A model generated the notes under the pieces. That model did no database searches. It was not told where the DNA came from and worked only from the letters and a program-made list of their open reading frames with translations. From positions 682,001-746,000 of the forward strand of contig CP097573.1 in the NCBI GenBank assembly GCA_000492175.2: a stretch of 64,000 nucleotides of DNA, written 5' to 3'. Both the position numbers and the translations under genes were made by a program. Position 1 is the first letter of the stretch, and every line of letters starts with the position of its first letter. This DNA is from Firmicutes bacterium ASF500 (GTDB taxonomy: Bacteria > Bacillota > Clostridia > Oscillospirales > Oscillospiraceae). This document shows positions 58,831 to 64,000 of this stretch, in pieces.

Positions 58831-59136
58831 ATGAGTACCATCAATATCAACAAAAACAACTTCCAAGAGGAAGTAATGCAGTCCGACAAACCCGTTCTCC
58901 TGGATTTCTGGGCCCCCTGGTGCGGCCCCTGCCGCATGGTCGGCCCTATTCTGGAGGACATCGCCCAGGAGCGCAGTGACATCAAGGTGGGCAAGGTCAA
59001 CGTGGACGAACAGCCCGAGCTGGCCGGCCAATTCGGCGTTATGAGCATCCCCGCCCTGGTGGTGATGAAGGAGGGCAAAATCACCAACCAGACCGTAGGC
59101 GCCCGGCCCAAGGGGCAGATCCTCGACCTTCTGTGA
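58831..59136 (+). CDS. trxA: Thioredoxin
   Basis: The 101-residue protein has the thioredoxin fold order and the WCGPC active site (C31, C34). It is cytoplasmic and reduces protein disulfides. AAGGAGGAA precedes the ATG. It starts a three-gene group with a rhodanese and a CoA-disulfide reductase-rhodanese fusion, which suggests persulfide or disulfide handling. Confidence 0.95.
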   Translation: MSTININKNNFQEEVMQSDKPVLLDFWAPWCGPCRMVGPILEDIAQERSDIKVGKVNVDEQPELAGQFGVMSIPALVVMKEGKITNQTVGARPKGQILDLL

Positions 59137-59146
59137 GGGCGGCGCC

Positions 59147-59467
59147 ATGGGATTTTTGGATTTTTTAAAGGGCCCGGACATTAACCAGGGGGTGGAGGAA
59201 TGCGGCCAGACCCCCGGCGCCATCCTGCTGGATGTCCGCACCCCCCAGGAGTATCAGGGGGGGCACATCCCCGGCAGCAAAAATGTCCCCCTCCAGACCC
59301 TGGGCGGCGGCGACCCCGTCTCCGCCGGGAAGGACGCCCCCCTCTTCGTCTACTGCTACAGCGGCGGACGGAGCCGTCAGGCGGCGGGGCTTCTGGCCCG
59401 GATGGGTTATGTCAACGTAAAGAATATCGGCGGCATTGCCGCCTACACAGGAAGGGTGGAGCACTGA
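59147..59467 (+). CDS. Single-domain rhodanese
   Basis: The 106-residue protein has one rhodanese domain with ILLDVRTPQEYQGGHIPGS and active-site loop C70-YSGGRS. It transfers sulfane sulfur to a thiol acceptor. It lies ten bases after trxA and one base before the CoA-disulfide reductase-type gene. GGGCGGC-rich sequence precedes the ATG. Confidence 0.92.
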   Translation: MGFLDFLKGPDINQGVEECGQTPGAILLDVRTPQEYQGGHIPGSKNVPLQTLGGGDPVSAGKDAPLFVYCYSGGRSRQAAGLLARMGYVNVKNIGGIAAYTGRVEH

Positions 59468-59468
59468 T

Positions 59469-61160
59469 ATGAAGGTCGTAATCATCGGCGGCGTGGCCGG
59501 AGGGGCGACGGCGGCGGCCCGCATCCGCCGTCTGGACGAGCAGGCGGAAATCGTTGTCTTTGAGCGGTCGGGCTATATCTCCTACGCCAACTGCGGACTG
59601 CCCTATTTCATCGGCGATGTCATCACCCAGCGGTCCGCCCTGACCCTCCAGACCCCGGAGAGCTTCTTCTCCCACTTCCGGGTGGACATGCGGGTGCGCC
59701 ACGAGGTCACCGCCATCCACCCCGACCGAAAGGCCGTCTCTGTCAAAAATCTGGAGACCGGGGAGGAGTTTGAGGAGCGCTACGACAAACTGATCCTCTC
59801 CCCCGGGGCCAAGCCCACCCAGCCCCGCCTGCCCGGCACGGGCCTGCGCAGGCTGTTCACCCTGCGCACGGTGGAGGACACCTTCCGTATCAAGAGCTAT
59901 ATCCAGGCCAACCATCCCAGGTCCGCCGTGCTGGCGGGGGGCGGCTTCATCAGCCTGGAGCTGGCGGAAAACCTGCGGGAGCTGGGGATGGAGGTCACCA
60001 TCGTCCAGCAGCCCCGTCAGCTGATGAACCCCTTCGACCCGGACATGGCTGCCTTTATCCACAGTGAAATGCGGCGGAACAGCGTCCGGCTGGCCCTGGG
60101 CCACACGGTGGAGGGCTTTGAGGAGCGGGACGGCGGCGTGGATGTCCTGCTGAAGGACGAGGCCCCCCTCCACGCCGACATGGTGGTGCTGGCCATTGGC
60201 GTCACCCCGGACACCGCCCTGGCCAAGGACGCGGGGCTGGAGCTGGGCCTCAAGGGGAGCATTGTGGTCAACGACCGGATGGAGACCTCCGCCCCCCACA
60301 TCTACGCCGTGGGCGACGCCGTCCAGGTGAAGCACTACGTCACCGGGAACGACGCGGTGATCTCCCTGGCCGGGCCCGCCAACAAGCAGGGCCGGATCGC
60401 CGCGGACAACATCTGCGGCGGCGACAGCCGGTATTTGGGCAGTCAAGGCAGCTCGGTCATCAAGGTGTTCTCCATGACCGCCGCCTCCACCGGCATCAAC
60501 GAGACCAACGCCAAAAAGGCCGGGCTGTCTGTAGACAAAGTGATCCTCTCCCCCATGAGCCATGCGGGCTATTACCCCGGCGGCAAGGTCATGACCATGA
60601 AGGTGGTCTTTGAGAAGGAGACCTGCCGCCTCCTGGGCGCGCAGATCGTGGGCTACGAGGGGGTAGACAAGCGCATCGACGTGCTGGCTACCGCCATTCA
60701 CGCCGGAATGAAGGCCAACCAGCTCAAGGATCTGGACCTGGCATACGCGCCCCCCTTCTCCTCCGCCAAGGACCCGGTGAATATGGCCGGCTTCATGATC
60801 GACAACATCTCCAAGGGCGTTTTGAAGCAGTGGTTCCTGGAGGATGTCCCCGCCCTCCCCCGGGACGGCAGCGTCACTCTGCTGGACGCCAGAACTCCCG
60901 CTGAGTTCAGCCATGGGCACATTGAGGATTTTGTAAATATCCCCGTGGACGAGCTGCGGGAGCGGCTGGACGAGCTGGAACGGGGCAAGCCGGTTTATGT
61001 CATCTGTCAAAGCGGTCTGCGCAGCTACATCGCCGCCCGTATTTTGGAGGGCTCCGGCTTTGAGGCCTACAACTTCGCCGGCGGCTTCCGCTTCTACGAC
61101 GCGGTCACCAACGACCGAGGCCTGATCGAGCAGGCCACCGCCTGCGGAATGGACCAATAA
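59469..61160 (+). CDS. CoA-disulfide reductase/NADH oxidase fused to rhodanese
   Basis: The 563-residue protein is an FAD/NAD(P)-dependent disulfide reductase (IIGGVAGGATAAARIRRLD, then ALAIGVTPDTALAKDAGLE-like FAD motif) with the catalytic cysteine C42 in SYANCGLPYF, typical of CoADR/Nox. A C-terminal rhodanese domain (about 460-563) has active-site C513 in VICQSGLRSY. Such fusions reduce CoA-persulfide or polysulfide in some bacteria. The start at 59469 is one base after the rhodanese stop. A GC-rich hairpin lies after the gene at 61167-61208. Confidence 0.92.
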   Translation: MKVVIIGGVAGGATAAARIRRLDEQAEIVVFERSGYISYANCGLPYFIGDVITQRSALTLQTPESFFSHFRVDMRVRHEVTAIHPDRKAVSVKNLETGEEFEERYDKLILSPGAKPTQPRLPGTGLRRLFTLRTVEDTFRIKSYIQANHPRSAVLAGGGFISLELAENLRELGMEVTIVQQPRQLMNPFDPDMAAFIHSEMRRNSVRLALGHTVEGFEERDGGVDVLLKDEAPLHADMVVLAIGVTPDTALAKDAGLELGLKGSIVVNDRMETSAPHIYAVGDAVQVKHYVTGNDAVISLAGPANKQGRIAADNICGGDSRYLGSQGSSVIKVFSMTAASTGINETNAKKAGLSVDKVILSPMSHAGYYPGGKVMTMKVVFEKETCRLLGAQIVGYEGVDKRIDVLATAIHAGMKANQLKDLDLAYAPPFSSAKDPVNMAGFMIDNISKGVLKQWFLEDVPALPRDGSVTLLDARTPAEFSHGHIEDFVNIPVDELRERLDELERGKPVYVICQSGLRSYIAARILEGSGFEAYNFAGGFRFYDAVTNDRGLIEQATACGMDQ

Positions 61161-61166
61161 ACAGAC

Positions 61167-61208
61167 GCCTCCCCCCAAGCTTCCGTTTTGGAATGCCTGG
61201 GGGGAGGC
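61167..61208. terminator. Hairpin between convergent genes
   Basis: GCCTCCCCCCA pairs with TGGGGGGAGGC. It lies between the CoADR-rhodanese gene and the convergent nitroreductase gene. There is no long T run. Confidence 0.5.
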
Positions 61209-61213
61209 CTCGT

Positions 61214-61849
61214 CTATCGCAGAGACACTGTGCCGGAATTGTGAAACGGGAGCTCCCGATGGTTATCCAGCCAGATCCGCCCATCCTTTCTAGGCAGCGG
61301 CTGGGAGGGCCTCTGCTTCGCGAACCCTATGGAAATACTCCCAAAAATTGCCTCATCCTCTCTCAGTCCGCACTGCCGAAACAGGCCCCGTACCTCCGGC
61401 TCTCCACAAAGCCAATGGGGCTGATTGCTCCAACACGCGCCCAGGCCCAGCGCCCAGGCCGCAAGCAGCATGTTTTCCAGCGCAGCAGCACAGTCCGCCA
61501 TACTATTTGGGTGCTCCCGTGGGGCGGCCGCACTGATTAAGGTGGGGGCGTGATAGATAAAGTGATAGCCCTCCTGCCTCGCGCGAATAATCCCCCGGTT
61601 GATCCACTGCCCTTCCGCCAATTCCCGGCCAGCCAGATTGTCCCGAATCAACCGGTTCAGCTCCGCCAGCCGGGCCGGCTCCTGAATCACCAGGAACCGG
61701 CTGGACTGGCAGTTTCCGCCAGAGGGGGCGTACAGCCCGCATTCCAGGATTCTGCTCAGCTGCTCATCTGTAATCTGCCTGTCCTCGTAGCTCCGCACAC
61801 TCCGGCGTGTGAGCATATTGGAGAGCACCTGATCCGCACCACGGTCCAT
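61214..61849 (-). CDS. Nitroreductase-family protein
   Basis: The 211-residue FMN-dependent protein has RRSVRSYEDRQITDEQLSRIL, CGLYAPSGGNCQSSRFLVI and AAALENMLLAAWALGLGACW, hallmarks of the family. It likely reduces nitro compounds, quinones or enones with NAD(P)H. Its ATG overlaps the stop of the molybdenum-hydroxylase gene (ATGA), so the two are translationally coupled; a joint redox job on a heteroaromatic substrate is inferred. Confidence 0.92.
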   Translation of the reverse strand: MDRGADQVLSNMLTRRSVRSYEDRQITDEQLSRILECGLYAPSGGNCQSSRFLVIQEPARLAELNRLIRDNLAGRELAEGQWINRGIIRARQEGYHFIYHAPTLISAAAPREHPNSMADCAAALENMLLAAWALGLGACWSNQPHWLCGEPEVRGLFRQCGLREDEAIFGSISIGFAKQRPSQPLPRKDGRIWLDNHRELPFHNSGTVSLR

Positions 61850-64000
61850 CAGGTCGCCTCCTGGGGGCGCAGCCGCCCGAGGGCCTCCACGCGCTCATAG
61901 AGGTCACACCCCAGGTTAAATTTTTGAGGTGCCTCCTCCCGGCCTTCGGCTTTCCTCTCCATCGCCTGCTTCACCTTTTCCGGAAGGGCGGGCAGGGAAT
62001 AGATACGAACCCCAACCGCATTATAGATTGCATTCAGGACCGCCACATGCCCGGAGCTTTGGAAGGACTCCGCACAGCCCACCGAATTCTGCGGTCCCTC
62101 CTCACGGGGATCGTGGAAAAATTCCACATAAAAATCGTCAGGCGTCTCATTGCAGGTGGGGATGCCCGCCCGAGCCATATGCACATGCTTGTCCAAATCA
62201 CTGAACTGCTCCGTCAGCGCAAAGCCGATGGAGTGGGACGCCCCGCCGTAAAACTGTCCCTCCACAGCCAGCTCGCTTCCCACCTCGCCGATGTCAGTCA
62301 GCCCCCTGTAAGAGAGTACGGTCGTCTTCCCGGTGGCTGTCTCCACCTCTACCTCACAAAGATTCAGAATGAAGTTCTGGGCAGGCGAGCCGTAGCCGTG
62401 GCCGTCATAGGGGTCAATATCCGAAGTCTCGGGCCCAACCTTAAACCGCCCCTCGTATTTAGTTGGGATGCCCTCCTCCGCCATCTCCTGGTAGGTGCGG
62501 TAGGTCCCGTCCGGCTTGCGCATGGCCTCCATCAGGCGGTTGGCCGCATCCTGAATCGCCCAGCCCGCCATGTAGTGTGAGCGACTGGCGGAAGCTGAAC
62601 CGGTATCCGGACAGATTCCCGTATCGTTCTGGACCAGCTTGATCTGTTCCGGCCTGAGCTTCAGCGGCGCCAAACAGCGGTGGGTGTGGACCAGCGCGCC
62701 GATGTCCGCCCCCTGCCCCATCTCCTCCCAGGTGTTGTAGTTGGTGACGGAGCCGTCCGGGTTCAGCTCCAGGGCGACCGCGGCGACATCCTTCGCTTTG
62801 CTCACATGGTAACCGCCCCAGCTGATGCCCACTCCCCGCCTCCGTTCTGGAGTGCTGAATCTCTTGGCATCTTCCAGCGCGGCCCGATAGTAGGGCCGCA
62901 TTTGGTCCATCATTTCGCCCATGGGATAGTGCATATACGGAACGCTGTTGGGGTTGAGGTCCCCCTCCCTGGCAATATTCAGATAGCGGAACTCAAAGGG
63001 GTCCATGCCAATTTTTTCCGCCATCATGTCCATCAGCGCCTCGCTGCAGGTGTAGGCCTGGGGGGAGCCAAAGGCGCGGTAAGCCACGCCATAGGCATTG
63101 TTGGTATAACAGACCTGGCTAAGCCCCGTGATGTTCGGCACCTGATAAGGATATCCAAAAAACCGCACCGTCTTGGTAATTTTAGTCGAGGCAGTATCAC
63201 CATAAGCTCCGTTATCAATACCCATGTGGAACTCCATACCTGTAATTCTGCCTGTCTGATCGCAGGCCAGCCGCCCGTTAATCAGGCTGACCGCCCGTTT
63301 TCCGGTAAACAGCTGCTGTTCCGCATAGCTCAGGGTCAGAGAGACTGGGCGGTCCAGCTTCATACAACAGACCGCCGCCACCGCAGAGGGAGCCACCGCC
63401 ATGCTGTAACCAAAGCTGCCTCCCACCGGGTTCTGCATCATCCTGAGCTTCTCCTTGGGCAGTCCCACTGCTTTCGCCATACCTCCGATGTTGCCGTAGA
63501 GATTCTGGCTCTTGTTCTGGATACACAGAACTCCTTCATCGTTCCAATAAGCCTGGAGCACATCCGGCTCAACCGGCATATGGGACTGACGGGTGGTCTC
63601 AAAGCTGCCCTCCACCACATAGGCGGCCTGTTCAAACACCTTCCGGGTATCCTCTCCCTTGGTCAGCGGCTGTTCAATATACACGTTGGGCGTACCCGAA
63701 TGGATCTGCATCGCGTCGGCCGAGGCGGCCTCCACAAAATCGTGGTAAACCGGCAGCTCCCGATAGGACACCTCCATCAGTTCCGCCCCCCGGCGGGCCT
63801 GCTCTCTGTCCCGCGCCGCCACTGCCGCAATCACATCCCCCCGGTAGCGCACGGCGTCCCTGCAGAAAATGGGGTGATCCATCCCGGAGCTGTAGTTGAG
63901 CGAGGATGCCTTCGGAGTAGACAGCATATTGGTTCCCTGGACATCCGCCGCGGTGATCACATCAATCACACCCGGAACCTCCATGGCCTTAGAGATATCA
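61849..64000 (-). CDS. Xanthine dehydrogenase-type molybdenum-binding subunit (5' partial)
   Basis: The frame is open to the right edge (residues before MEVPGVIDV read DISKA), so the start lies outside. The 716 residues in the window match the MoCo-binding large subunit of the xanthine dehydrogenase family: GVIDVITAADV, GGSFGYSMAVAPSAVAAVCC, RAFGSPQAYTCSEALMD, TNTGxCP-type QNDTGICPDTGSASASRSHY, and C-terminal GCAESFQSSGHVAVLNAIYNA. Catalytic Glu in GCAES is present. Substrate could be a purine, nicotinate or other N-heterocycle; the sequence does not settle it. Iron-sulfur and FAD subunits are probably upstream, outside the window. Confidence 0.92.
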   Translation of the reverse strand, partial: DISKAMEVPGVIDVITAADVQGTNMLSTPKASSLNYSSGMDHPIFCRDAVRYRGDVIAAVAARDREQARRGAELMEVSYRELPVYHDFVEAASADAMQIHSGTPNVYIEQPLTKGEDTRKVFEQAAYVVEGSFETTRQSHMPVEPDVLQAYWNDEGVLCIQNKSQNLYGNIGGMAKAVGLPKEKLRMMQNPVGGSFGYSMAVAPSAVAAVCCMKLDRPVSLTLSYAEQQLFTGKRAVSLINGRLACDQTGRITGMEFHMGIDNGAYGDTASTKITKTVRFFGYPYQVPNITGLSQVCYTNNAYGVAYRAFGSPQAYTCSEALMDMMAEKIGMDPFEFRYLNIAREGDLNPNSVPYMHYPMGEMMDQMRPYYRAALEDAKRFSTPERRRGVGISWGGYHVSKAKDVAAVALELNPDGSVTNYNTWEEMGQGADIGALVHTHRCLAPLKLRPEQIKLVQNDTGICPDTGSASASRSHYMAGWAIQDAANRLMEAMRKPDGTYRTYQEMAEEGIPTKYEGRFKVGPETSDIDPYDGHGYGSPAQNFILNLCEVEVETATGKTTVLSYRGLTDIGEVGSELAVEGQFYGGASHSIGFALTEQFSDLDKHVHMARAGIPTCNETPDDFYVEFFHDPREEGPQNSVGCAESFQSSGHVAVLNAIYNAVGVRIYSLPALPEKVKQAMERKAEGREEAPQKFNLGCDLYERVEALGRLRPQEAT

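Noticed and set aside
59412..61178. Minus-strand open frame of 588 codons opposite the CoADR-rhodanese gene
   Set aside because: Antisense shadow with Gly/His/Val-rich composition and no domain.

Overview
The window looks like chromosome from a Gram-positive, spore-forming gut-type Clostridia, probably near Oscillospiraceae (Flavonifractor/Lawsonibacter-like). This is an inference from a SigH-like sporulation sigma factor, strong AGGAGG ribosome binding sites, TagO/WecB-type envelope genes, a lysine riboswitch, DUF3798-linked sugar-type ABC transport and the GC-rich codon use of the core genes. No species was identified by search.

Positions 1 to about 28,500 are accessory and mosaic, and much of this part is AT-richer than the rest. 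In order they hold: the end of an EpsG-like polymer gene; a two-gene secreted/membrane protein operon (2201 to 1046) beside a tyrosine recombinase and a 21-bp inverted repeat enclosing an outward-facing promoter, which looks like an invertible on/off switch; a complete dndBCDE phosphorothioate DNA modification operon (3911-8806) behind a promoter whose -10 lies in a perfect palindrome; a YesM/YesN-type two-component pair divergent from an ABC importer and a GH172 (DUF2961) glycosidase (9268-17117); a decayed IS3-family element; fragments of another transposase and of plasmid-type parM and parR; an NhaC-family transporter under a lysine riboswitch; two near-identical inverted copies of an IS1182-type element flanking a small regulator pair, a thioesterase remnant and a truncated amino-acid ABC transporter; and a tRNA-Arg locus with two partial tRNA copies and an integrase remnant.

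Positions 28,800 to 64,000 are mostly core: a Val-Glu-Met tRNA cluster, a GGDEF-like/EAL/PAS protein, a DUF3798 lipoprotein with RbsA/RbsC-type transporter, an aminoacyl-histidine dipeptidase, deoC, sigH, glmM, ruvCAB with inserted genes, an ECF sigma factor with its membrane partner, trpS, tagO, wecB, three small acidic/proline-rich proteins, a YfcE-type phosphodiesterase, cardiolipin synthase, a thioredoxin/rhodanese/CoA-disulfide reductase cluster, a nitroreductase, and the 3' part of a xanthine-dehydrogenase-type molybdenum subunit running off the right edge.

The most interesting items are the putative recombinase-controlled invertible promoter, the dnd island lacking dndA and any restriction partner, the riboswitch-controlled NhaC protein with an extracytoplasmic zinc-ribbon-like segment, IS1182-type copies that lack their own stop codon and sit against hairpins, and a dispersed palindromic repeat beginning TGTAGGGCG. 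All calls rest on reading the sequence; no database search was run.
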